Origin: Roseiarcus sp963748545
GTDB lineage: Bacteria; Pseudomonadota; Alphaproteobacteria; Rhizobiales; Beijerinckiaceae
Assembly: GCA_963748545.1 (NCBI GenBank)
Contig: CAVVJO010000003.1
Coordinates: 310,001 to 374,000 of the forward strand
DNA length: 64,000 bases
Direction of reading: 5' to 3'
Shown here: positions 35,969 through 44,601 of the stretch, piece by piece
Numbering within the stretch: position 1 is the stretch's first letter
Layout of the letters: each line of letters opens with the position of its first letter
Made by a program: the position numbers and the translations under genes
The notes under the pieces: generated by a model
Told to the model about the DNA's origin: nothing
Seen by the model: only the letters and a program-made list of their open reading frames with translations
Database searches by the model: none

Positions 35969-37084
35969 ATGCGCGCAGGGTCCCTTATGCTGGCGTCGAT
36001 TGCGCTTTCTGTCGCGCTGGCCGGCGCAGCGCGGGCGCAGGTCAAGATCGGCGTCGCCGGGCCGATTACCGGGGCGAACGCCTCCTTCGGCGCCCAATTG
36101 ACCCAAGGCGTTGAGCAGGCGGTCGAGGATATCAACAAGGGCGGAGGCATTCTCGGCCAAAAACTGGAAGTCGAGCCGGGCGACGACGTATCCGATCCGA
36201 AGCAGGGCGTCTCCGTCGCCAACAAGTTCGTCGGCGACGGGGTCAAGTTCGTCATCGGCCACTTCAACTCGGGCGTGACCATTCCGGCCTCCGACGTCTA
36301 TTCGGAAAATGGCGTCCTGTTCATTTCGCCCTCCGCGACCAATCCGAAGGTGACCGACCGGGGCTTATGGGACGCATTTCGAACCTGCGGCCGCGACGAT
36401 CAGCAGGGCCTGGTGTGGGCCGAATTGGCCCGGGACAAGCTGAAGGGCAAGAAGATCGCGATCGTCCACGACAAGACGACCTACGGCAAGGGGCTTGCAG
36501 ACGCCGCGCGCGACGCCATGCACAAGTTCGGCGTGAACGAGGTGCTGTACGAAGGCGTCAACACCGGGGAGAAGGACTATTCGGCGATCGTCTCGAAGAT
36601 CAAGGAATCCGGCGCCGACTACCTGATGTGGGGCGGCTTGCACACCGAGGGCGGCCTGATCCTGCGCCAGATGCGCGACCAGGGCATGAACACCGTCATG
36701 GTCTCAGGCGACGGGATCACCGACTCGGAGTTCGCGCAGATCGGCGGCCCGGGCGTCGAGGGCACGCTGATGACGTTCGGACCTGAACCGCGCAACAATC
36801 CGAACGCCAAGGACGCCGTGGCCTCGTTCAAGGCCAAAGGATTCGATCCGCAGGGCTACACCCTCTACTCCTACGCCGGCGTGCAAATCATCAAGCAGGC
36901 CGCCGAGAAGGCGCACTCGCTCGATCCGAAGAAGGTCGCGGAAGTGATGCATTCCGGCATGCCGTTCCATACCGTGATCGGCGACATTTCCTTTGACAAG
37001 AAAGGCGACCGCACCACGGTCGATTACGTCTGGTACGTCTGGAAGAAGGAGCCGGACGGCAAGATCGGCTTCGAGCAGCTTTAG
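35969..37084 (+). CDS. Branched-chain amino-acid ABC transporter substrate-binding protein
   Basis: 371 residues, LivK/type I periplasmic binding fold. A cleavable signal peptide ends at A-R-A-Q (about 23). Typical motifs are I-G-V-A-G-P-I-T-G, G-I-L-G-Q-K-L-E-V and K-K-I-A-I-V-H-D-K-T-T-Y-G-K-G. Ligand preference (Leu/Ile/Val or other) cannot be read. Divergent from the CGNR regulator, and the only other component of this importer here is the lipoprotein-permease fusion. Confidence 0.92.
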   Translation: MRAGSLMLASIALSVALAGAARAQVKIGVAGPITGANASFGAQLTQGVEQAVEDINKGGGILGQKLEVEPGDDVSDPKQGVSVANKFVGDGVKFVIGHFNSGVTIPASDVYSENGVLFISPSATNPKVTDRGLWDAFRTCGRDDQQGLVWAELARDKLKGKKIAIVHDKTTYGKGLADAARDAMHKFGVNEVLYEGVNTGEKDYSAIVSKIKESGADYLMWGGLHTEGGLILRQMRDQGMNTVMVSGDGITDSEFAQIGGPGVEGTLMTFGPEPRNNPNAKDAVASFKAKGFDPQGYTLYSYAGVQIIKQAAEKAHSLDPKKVAEVMHSGMPFHTVIGDISFDKKGDRTTVDYVWYVWKKEPDGKIGFEQL

Positions 37085-37174
37085 GAGCAGCACCGACAGT
37101 GGCGGGGCCGACGGCCGGCATGATAGGGACCCGCTGGCGCCGGATGCTAGGGCGCCCGTGGAAGCTTTGCCCTT

Positions 37175-38143
37175 ATGACGATTCTCGTCACTGGTTCATC
37201 CGGCCATCTCGGGGAGGCGCTGATGCGCGCGCTTCGCGCGGAAGGCCGCCCCGCTGTCGGGCTCGACATCTTGCCCTCGCCGTTCACCAACGTCGTCGGA
37301 TCGATCGCCGACCGCGCTGCGGTCGCGCGCGCGATGAGAGGAGTGCAAACGGTCCTGCACGCGGCGACGCTGCACAAGCCGCACGTCGGCACGCATGCTC
37401 GGGAAGCCTTCGTCGAGACGAACGTGAAGGGCGCGCTGGTCTTGCTCGAAGAAGCGTCGAGGGCGAACGTAGCGGGCTTCGTCATGACCTCGACCACCAG
37501 CGCCTTCGGCGACGCGCTCGTTCCCGCGCCGGGCGAGCCGGCGGCCTGGATCGACGAGACGGTCGCGCCGGTCCCGAAGAACATCTACGGCGTCACCAAG
37601 ACCGCCGCGGAGGACCTCTGCCGCCTCTTCTGGCGCAACGAGCGGTTGCCTTGCGTCGTGCTGAGAACCTCGCGGTTCTTTCCGGAAGACGACGACGACC
37701 CGAATGCGCGCGCGGCGTTCGCCGCGGATAATCTCAAGGCCAACGAATATCTCTATCGGCGCGTCGCGATCGAGGATGTGGTCGACGCGCATCTCTTGGC
37801 CGCTGAACGCGCGCACGCGTTCGGCTTCGGCCTCTACGTGATCAGCGCCACGACGCCGTTTCGGCGCGAGGACGCTCCGCGCCTGCGATCAGACGCGGCC
37901 GGGGTCGCGGGGGACCGCGCCCAAGGATGGCAGGATGAATACGCGCGGCGCGGCTGGCGGATGGCTGCCTCGATCGACCGCGTCTACGACAATGCGCTCG
38001 CGCGGGCCGCGCTCGGCTGGCGGCCGAAATGGGATTTTCAGGCGGTCGTGGCGCGGCTTGCAGAGACCGGAGACCTTCGTGGGCCGACGGCGAAGGTCAT
38101 CGGGGAGAAGGGGTACCATCCCGAGCGATCCCGGGGACCCTGA
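37175..38143 (+). CDS. NAD(P)-dependent epimerase/dehydratase family protein
   Basis: 322 residues, extended SDR. The dinucleotide loop is G-S-S-G-H-L-G (7-13), the active-site pair Y-G-V-T-K near residue 140 and the Thr/Ser partner in M-T-S-T-T-S near 109. The substrate is probably a nucleotide sugar or related alcohol, not resolvable. It has no partner genes, and lies 90 bases after the LivK gene. Confidence 0.88.
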   Translation: MTILVTGSSGHLGEALMRALRAEGRPAVGLDILPSPFTNVVGSIADRAAVARAMRGVQTVLHAATLHKPHVGTHAREAFVETNVKGALVLLEEASRANVAGFVMTSTTSAFGDALVPAPGEPAAWIDETVAPVPKNIYGVTKTAAEDLCRLFWRNERLPCVVLRTSRFFPEDDDDPNARAAFAADNLKANEYLYRRVAIEDVVDAHLLAAERAHAFGFGLYVISATTPFRREDAPRLRSDAAGVAGDRAQGWQDEYARRGWRMAASIDRVYDNALARAALGWRPKWDFQAVVARLAETGDLRGPTAKVIGEKGYHPERSRGP

Positions 38144-38171
38144 AGGGTTCGCACGGGAAAGCGCGGCCTGA

Positions 38172-38606
38172 TCAGCTGGCCTTGGCCCGCAGAGCCAGGT
38201 CAACCGTCTTCCACTGAGCCGCTCGCGCCCGTACGGCGGCGACGAACCACTGTGGGACCCGGTGCGCCTCGGCCAGCACGTTGACCAGGGTCGCCAGCGC
38301 TTCGACCGACTGGCAGACGTCGGCGCGCTCGATCAGCCAGCGCGCCTCGTCGTCGGTCACGATCCCGGTCGGCCGCGACTGCCAGACGACATGGTCGGTC
38401 ATCAGTTCGACGAACAGCTCCATCCACTCGGGGGCGTTGTCGAGGCGCGCGCGGGCGACGGCGAACAATTCCTCGGCGGCCTCGCGCGTCACTTCGCCCT
38501 CGGCGAACACCTCGCGCCTCAGCCAGGCGACGTCCTGGGCGGTCAACTTGCGCCCGGCGATCATGGCGCTGACGATCGTATGGCTCTTTTCGACTGCGAG
38601 ACCCAT
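38172..38606 (-). CDS. Conserved alphaproteobacterial protein of unknown function
   Basis: 144 residues, helical and acidic: V-A-W-L-R-R-E-V-F-A-E-G-E-V-T-R-E-A-A-E near the N-terminus, then W-M-E-L-F-V-E-L-M-T-D-H-V-V-W-Q. I have the impression of a conserved family resembling tellurite-resistance/DUF533-like helical bundles, but no function can be claimed. Monocistronic, convergent with the epimerase. Confidence 0.6.
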   Translation of the reverse strand: MGLAVEKSHTIVSAMIAGRKLTAQDVAWLRREVFAEGEVTREAAEELFAVARARLDNAPEWMELFVELMTDHVVWQSRPTGIVTDDEARWLIERADVCQSVEALATLVNVLAEAHRVPQWFVAAVRARAAQWKTVDLALRAKAS

Positions 38607-38836
38607 GCCTCAACTCCTCACTCGGCCCAGCGGCTTGGAACCCGAGCCGCTCCTGGTTGAGGGGCACCCTGAGCGCTGAGGTTTTCCGAGAGATGAATCC
38701 TGACGCAGCGGAAAAGGTTCCCTTTGGGCAGGGTTAAGGGCCGGAAAATGTGCATGGTTTCGCGGATATGAAGGGCGGTCGTCGTGTTGACGGCGTAAAT
38801 CGCCGGACGAGAGCCCGCGGCCCCCGCGGCGGCGGC

Positions 38837-39727
38837 TCACCCTCGCAAGTACGTGTTGAGCCAGTCGATCGTCCGGCCCCAAGCCTCTTTCGCCGCCGCT
38901 TCGTCGTAGCGGGGCGTCGTGTCGTTGTAGAAGCCGTGATTGGCGCCCTTGTAGATGTGGCCTTCGTGCGGAACGCCCGCCGCGGTCAGCGCCGCGTCGA
39001 AGGCCGGCCAGCCCGAGGTGACCCGGGTGTCGAGCGCGCCGTATTGCGCGTTGATCGGCGCCGTGATCCTGGCCGCGTCCGCAGCCGGCGGCTGCATGCC
39101 GTAGAAGGGAACCGCTGCGGAAAGGTGGGGACCCATCGCCACGGCGAGCCGGTTTACGACGTCGCCCCCGACGCAGAAGCCGACCGCGCCGATCCTTGCC
39201 GTGCACCCGGGCTGAACCCTCAGCCATTCGGCCGCGGCGAGGAAATCGGCCTGCATCTTCGCGGGGTCGACGGTCTTGAACAGCGCCAGCCCCTTTTCGT
39301 CGTCGCCGGGATAGCCTCCGACCGAGGTCAGGCCGTCGGGCGCGAAGGCGATGAAGTCCGCCAGCGCGAGCCGGCGGGCGACGTCTTCGATATAGGGATT
39401 GAGGCCGCGGTTCTCGTGAATGACGATCACGCCCGGAAGTTTGTCCGTCGTCGCGGGCCGAACGACATAACCGCTGATCGATCCCGTCCCTTTCGGGGAG
39501 GGAACGCTGACCCTGCGCGACGTGAGGCGCGGATCGTCGGGAGGGACCTGCACCGCAAGAGCATAATTCGGCCGGAGCATGTCGAACAGCGCCGCGGCGG
39601 TGAGGCCGCCGACCGCGAAGGTCTGCGCGCCGTCGAGAAAGGCGCGTCGGCTGATCCCGCCATGAACATAGGCGTCGAACAGGTTCAGCAACGCCTGCGG
39701 GAAGTCAGAAGCCTTTTTGCGCTCCAT
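38837..39727 (-). CDS. Exported dienelactone hydrolase family protein
   Basis: 296 residues. The N-terminal region carries S-R-R-A-F-L-D-G-A (25-33) before a hydrophobic stretch, a Tat-like export signal. The alpha/beta-hydrolase body has the Cys nucleophile in G-F-C-V-G-G (C185), Asp in G-A-L-D-T-R-V (D233) and His in G-A-N-H-G-F-Y (H264), the complete DLH triad. Substrates of exported relatives are unknown lactones or esters. Confidence 0.9.
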   Translation of the reverse strand: MERKKASDFPQALLNLFDAYVHGGISRRAFLDGAQTFAVGGLTAAALFDMLRPNYALAVQVPPDDPRLTSRRVSVPSPKGTGSISGYVVRPATTDKLPGVIVIHENRGLNPYIEDVARRLALADFIAFAPDGLTSVGGYPGDDEKGLALFKTVDPAKMQADFLAAAEWLRVQPGCTARIGAVGFCVGGDVVNRLAVAMGPHLSAAVPFYGMQPPAADAARITAPINAQYGALDTRVTSGWPAFDAALTAAGVPHEGHIYKGANHGFYNDTTPRYDEAAAKEAWGRTIDWLNTYLRG

Positions 39728-39790
39728 CGAGCATTGTCTCCATGGGGGAAGCTCGGTCTTCGAAGAGAGCTCGGTCTTCAGGAAGAAATA

Positions 39791-40623
39791 TCAAGGGGTG
39801 AAGTTGCTCTGCCCGGGCCCGGCGAGGTGATAGACGTCGCCCTTGTCGTCCTCGGTCGTCGCCGAGTAGCCGCCCTTGGGTTCGAGGATGAGGTCCTTGT
39901 CGAGCGTGAGGCTGCGGAATTTCCAGCCCTGCGGCAATTTGAGCTGGCCGCCGAGCGCGCTGAGATCGTCGACGCTGGCGCTCGGCGCGCCGGCGGTGGT
40001 GTAGGCGGCGAGCACCCAGGTGTTCCCCTTGGGGTCGTCGAGCAAAAAGATCTTCGAGCCTTTCTTGAAACCCTCGATCGCGGTGCGGGCGAAGGGCGCC
40101 GACCGGTAGGCCAGAGGCGGCGGCTTCGCTGCGAGGCGCGACTCGGCCGCCTGGCCGTTGCCCATCCAGACCGCGTCGAGGCCGTCGAAATTGCGCACCG
40201 CGCCGACCCGGTCGGCAAGCCAGTCGACCGCCCAGTAGCGAGGCGGACTCACCCACGCCGCGGCCGCCTTGTAGCGAGCCGCGATTTTCCTTGCATCCAC
40301 ATGCTCCGCGTAGATTCCGGGGCCGAGTCGCGCGTATCGTCCCCGGCGTTCTCGCCGGTCGTGTTGTAGATGCTGACGTAAAGAACCTTCTTGATGACAT
40401 CGCGGGCGTAGAGGTCGATCTCTTCGAAGCGATAGCCGCGCAGATTGTCATACTTGCGCTGCTCGGCCGCCGCGCAGTCGTCCGGCAATTGACTGAAATA
40501 CTTGCAGGTCGAGCGGTCGGCGATTGCGGGCGTGCCTGTCCCCCACGCCGAAAGCGTAAGCGCAAGAAAGGCGACCACCCGCGCCGCGGCGCCGTCCCGG
40601 CGTCCGCAACCTCTCGGCATCAC
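39791..40623 (-). CDS. Secreted protein of unknown function, broken by a 1-base deletion
   Basis: N-terminal signal peptide (V-V-A-F-L-A-L-T-L-S-A-W-G, cut near A-I-A-D). Then C-K-Y-F-S-Q-L-P-D-D-C and a globular domain ending W-K-F-R-S-L-T-L-D-K-D-L-I-L-E-P-K. The frame is lost at the G-run 40319-40322. Adding one G restores D-S-A-P-G-I-Y-A-E-H-V-D-A-R-K-I-A and joins both halves into about 277 residues. The family is conserved in this order as far as I remember, but its role is not known. Confidence 0.65.
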
Positions 40624-40747
40624 GACCCCTCCGCAGCCTTAGGCTGCGTTTCTGAGACGCCCCCCTGTCCGGATGGTATGGCTGGATAGGGCGATTCTGC
40701 AACTGCGTTCAGGAGGTGTAGGTCCTCGAATGCGGTTTGGGCTCCGC

Positions 40748-41767
40748 TCACGCGTCCATTTTGAGCACGACCCGGAACCGCGCCTTGCCGCTCATCATCC
40801 GTTCATAGGCCTCCTGGGCCTTTTCGAACGGATAAATCTCGTTCATCGAGGCGACGCCGTTCAGCTTGCTGAAGGCCAGCGTGTCCTCCGAGTCCCGCGC
40901 CACGCCGGAGTACCAACCGTGGACGGAGGCGGACTTGGTGATGAGTTCGAATGGATTGACGGTCAACGGGCCGACCGCGCCGATCACCATGAGCACCCCG
41001 TTCGGGCCGAGGCCGCCGACGATCGCCTGCATCGCATCGGAGTTGGTTACCGTGGCCAGGATCGCCTTCGCTCCGCCTAGGGCGCTCAGCGCCTTGGCCG
41101 GATCCTCGGCCTCGCTGTCGATATAGTCGGTCGCGCCGAGCTTGCGGGCGAGCGCCTCCTTGTCGCGTCCGCGATTGACCGCCACGGTGCGATAGCCCTG
41201 CCGCGCCGCGAACTGGATCCCGAGATGCCCGAGGCCGCCGACGCCGTGGACGGCGACAAGATCGCCGGGACCTGCGCCGGCGTGGCGCAAGGCGTTGAAC
41301 GTGGTGACGCCAGCGCAAAGCAGCGGGGCGGACTCGATCGGGTCAAGGTCGTCCGGCGCATGCGCGACGGCGGAGGCTCGGGCGATCATGTGCGTGGCGT
41401 AGCCGCCGTCGCGCGTGACGCCGCTGATCTCGGTCACCGTCTCGCACGCGAAAGCGGAATCCCGCCGGCAGTGGCGGCAATAGCCGCAGGAGCCGCCGAA
41501 CCAGCCGACGCCCGCCCGGTCGCCGACGTTGAAACCCCGGACGCCGGGGCCGATCGCGTCGACGACCCCGATAACCTCGTGCCCGGGCGCTCGCGGGTAC
41601 TGGATGAAGGGGAACAGCCGCTCGACGGTCACGGAATCGCTATGGCAGACGCCGCAGGCGAGAACTCGGATGCGAATCTCGTCGGGACCGGGCTCGGGCA
41701 GGTCGCGCTCCACCAACTCCAGCGGACCGCCGCGTTTCGAGACGACCATCGCGCGCATCTTCGCCAT
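40748..41767 (-). CDS. Zinc-dependent alcohol dehydrogenase
   Basis: 339 residues, MDR superfamily. The catalytic zinc is held by C41 and H63-E64 (C-G-V-C-H-S, P-G-H-E). The structural zinc is held by C94, C97, C100 and C108. The NAD(P) loop is G-V-G-G-L-G-H-L-G near residue 175. It oxidises or reduces an alcohol/aldehyde pair. The L-G-H-L-G-I-Q-F-A pattern is like the AdhP/YahK branch. Confidence 0.93.
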   Translation of the reverse strand: MAKMRAMVVSKRGGPLELVERDLPEPGPDEIRIRVLACGVCHSDSVTVERLFPFIQYPRAPGHEVIGVVDAIGPGVRGFNVGDRAGVGWFGGSCGYCRHCRRDSAFACETVTEISGVTRDGGYATHMIARASAVAHAPDDLDPIESAPLLCAGVTTFNALRHAGAGPGDLVAVHGVGGLGHLGIQFAARQGYRTVAVNRGRDKEALARKLGATDYIDSEAEDPAKALSALGGAKAILATVTNSDAMQAIVGGLGPNGVLMVIGAVGPLTVNPFELITKSASVHGWYSGVARDSEDTLAFSKLNGVASMNEIYPFEKAQEAYERMMSGKARFRVVLKMDA

Positions 41768-41842
41768 GTCTGGACCTCCGTGGAAAGGGCCTTCAGCATG
41801 TGGCCGACTTGAGGCGAACTTGCGGCGCCGCTTTCGCTGGAC

Positions 41843-43108
41843 TTAGGCGTCGATGAGGGCCCGCGCGGTCTCGGCCAGCCTAGTCACATCGACCGCGTAG
41901 GCGAAGGTCGAGTCCTTCACATGCCGCGGCGCGGCCGCCAGCGCCGCTTCTGACTGGCGTTGAAACAGGACGACGTGTTCGAGTTCGAGCATCGCGGCCA
42001 GATGCGACGACCAGGGATCGTGCTGCCCCTCGGCGATGATCTCGATCACCTTCGTCCCCGGCCGGCAGAACATGACATTCGCCATCGCCGCCCCGAATTC
42101 GCAAACGACGATTTCGGCTTCTGCGAAGGTCAGCGCCTGCTCGTCGAAGCTCAGCTTCTCCGGTTGGACGGCGACGAAGCCGAGCGTCTTCAAGGCTTCG
42201 ATCATTTCAGCCCGGTTCAGGAGATTGCGGCTGTTGGCGAGGCTGCGGCAGACGAGCACGCGCCGCGGCGTCTCGCGCCCCGGCGCAGCCTTCCGAACAT
42301 TGGCGAGGATCGCGGCGAAGGCTTCTCGGTGCTGCGGATGGGCGTTCTGGCTGCTCACGCCGCTGTGGCGATTGCTGACGATCGCATGCTCGAGCAGGAC
42401 CGGCCGAGGGCGGATCTCGCGAATGAGGGCATCGGGGACATCGAGCCGGGAAATCAGCGCCCGCTGCCAGGGTCTTAGGGTCCAGGTGAGCATCGGCGCG
42501 CGCATTTTAGCGCCCAGATGGATGAGCGGGACGATGTCGAGCAGATAGTGGCCGTAGTTCGGCTGCTCGGAATTGGCGATGAGCAGATGCTCGCCCTCGA
42601 TCCGCGGCGCGTCCGCGAGCCGGTCGGGGAAGAACAGCGGGCGCGGCGTCGCCGTCCGGGCCGGGCACGTCCACGATCTCCTTGACCGAAGTCAGGAAGC
42701 CCGGCTGGAACGGCCCGAGGAACGAGTGGCGCCAGACCAGCCGCTGCTCCGAGATCAGCAGGCCGAGCTTCGGGAACCAGAACTGATCCACGAGGTGCTC
42801 GAGCGTCATCGCCGGCGCGTCCACCGTGTGCGGGGCGTAGTGCATCGACTCGGTCGTGGTCGAATTGACGCTGAGCGGGTGGAGCGTCGTCGCGATACGA
42901 AGGGCTCGACGACGGTGCATTGCGCGAGCGGCGGCGGCGGCCGACCGTCGAACGGAATCGCGGCGAGCGCCGTCGTCCGGTCGACCGCGACCGGCAGGCC
43001 GCCTTGCGACCGCGCGGCGGCCGCGTCGCGCGATCCGCGCCCGAAGGGTCTTCAGCGGGTGCGCACCGCCTTCCGCCACAGGCCGTGCATCGAGCGGCCG
43101 ACGCGCAT
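41843..43108 (-). CDS. GT61-family glycosyltransferase, several frameshifts
   Basis: The Glyco_transf_61 core is clear once frames are joined: I-A-N-S-E-Q-P-N-Y-G-H-Y-L-L-D-I-V-P-L-I-H near 42540-42600, and V-C-R-S-L-A-N-S-R-N-L-L-N-R-A-E-M-I-E-A-L and V-C-E-F-G-A-A-M-A-N further on. At least four one- or two-base indels are needed (about 42660, 42893, 42995 and 43060). The first ATG giving a family-like N-terminus is at 43108 (M-R-V-G-R-S-M-H-G-L-W-R-K-A-V-R-T). Either a genuine pseudogene or a poor-quality stretch. The neighbouring sbcD is similarly damaged, which favours the latter. Confidence 0.65.
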
Positions 43109-43325
43109 CAGGGTCTCGTTCTCGACCCGTCCTGTCGTCGCGTAAGTCGCCTTCCGACCAAATCGGACCTGCCCACGGAAGCCGCGACCGGCTCCGTCGA
43201 TGAGCCGCGGCCTATGCCCGAAGGCGGCTTGCGCGGCCAAGGCCCGCTGATCCACCGCCTCCGGCGGCCACCGGCGTGACTTGCCTCGCTGGCGTTCGTA
43301 TTTTGTTCTCACGGCGTCGGAAACC

Positions 43326-44601
43326 ATGCCCTTCCGATTCGTTCATACCGCAGACATCCATCTCGATTCGCCGCTGCGCACGCTCGCGCTGCGGGAGCCG
43401 GCGCTTGCGGACCTGATCGGCGGCGCGACACGGCGGGCGTTCACAGCCATCGTCGACCTCTGCCTTGCCGAGAAGGTCGACGCGCTCCTGATCGCCGGCG
43501 ACCTCTACGACGGCGAGCAGACCTCGATGAAGACCGCCCGCTTTCTCGCCGATCAGCTTCGGCGGCTGCACGAAGCGGCGATCCCGGCCTTCGTCATTCG
43601 CGGCAACCACGACGCCGAAGTCGCGCATTACCCGGGAGCTGGCGCTCCCCGACACCGGTCAATGTGTTCTCCGGCCGCGCCGAGGTCGTCCGGCTCCGCG
43701 GCTGGCGCGCTCGACATCGCGATCCATGGCGTGAGCTTCGCCCAGAAGCATGCGCCCGAGAGTCTCTTGTCGAAGTTCCGCGGGCCTCTGCCCGGCGCCG
43801 TCAACATCGGGATGCTGCATACGAGTCTCGGCGGGTCGCCGGCGCACGACCGTTACGCGCCTTGCGCCGCCGCGGACCTCCACGCGAGCGGGCTTCTCCT
43901 ATTGGGCGCTCGGCCACGTTCATCAGCGGTCTGTGGAACAGGATCGCGCGACCATCGTCATGCCTGGAAACCCGCAGGGTCGCGACATCAACGAGGCGGG
44001 GCCCAAATCGGCCTCGCTGGTCACAATCGACGACGGCCGCGGCGTCGTGGTCGAGGAGCGGCTGACCAGCGTCGCCGAATTCCGCCGGGTCGGCGTCGAT
44101 CTCTCCGGCGCCGAGGAGTGGCGCGGCGCGCTGAAGCGGATCGAAGCGGCGCTCGAAGCCGAGCGCGAGGCGACCGCGAGCGAGCACCTCGTCGCCAGAC
44201 TGACGCTGACCGGCGCGACCCCGCTCGGCTGGCGGCTGCGCAGCGACGCCGACACGCTCGAAGAGGAGGCGCGGCGGATCGGCGCGGATCTCGGCAGGAT
44301 CTGGCTCGACAAGATCGAACTACGCTGCTCCGAACCTCGCGCCGAGACCGCGCCGTCGGCCGATCCGGTCGCCGAGTTGCGGCTTCTGATGGAGACCGAA
44401 GTCGCGCAATCGAAGGCGTTCCGCGACGAGCTCCAGGCGATCGCGGAAGAGCTGCGCGGCCATCTCCCGCAAGGCTCCCGCGAAGAGCTGTTCGGCGTCG
44501 ACGCCGAGGCCTTCGCCCAGGCCCTCGCCGGTTTCGCCCGGGAAGGCGCCGAGGACGTGCTCGCCTATCTGCGCGCAAGCGACAAGGATTTCGCCGCATG
44601 A
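43326..44601 (+). CDS. Exonuclease SbcD/YhaO-type metallophosphoesterase, frameshifted
   Basis: The calcineurin-like phosphoesterase core starts F-R-F-V-H-T-A-D-I-H-L-D-S-P-L and carries A-G-D-L-Y-D-G and R-G-N-H-D-A-E. Four indels break it. At 43617-43622 gaagtc stands for gagtc (restores G-N-H-D-A-E-S-R-I-T-R-E-L). There is an extra G at about 43657, one indel between 43685 and 43715, and an extra G at 43890-43892 (restores Y-W-A-L-G-H-V-H). After correction the product is about 424 residues. The stop overlaps the ATPase start (ATGA), so nuclease and ATPase form a two-gene DNA-repair unit like YhaO-YhaN. Confidence 0.85.
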
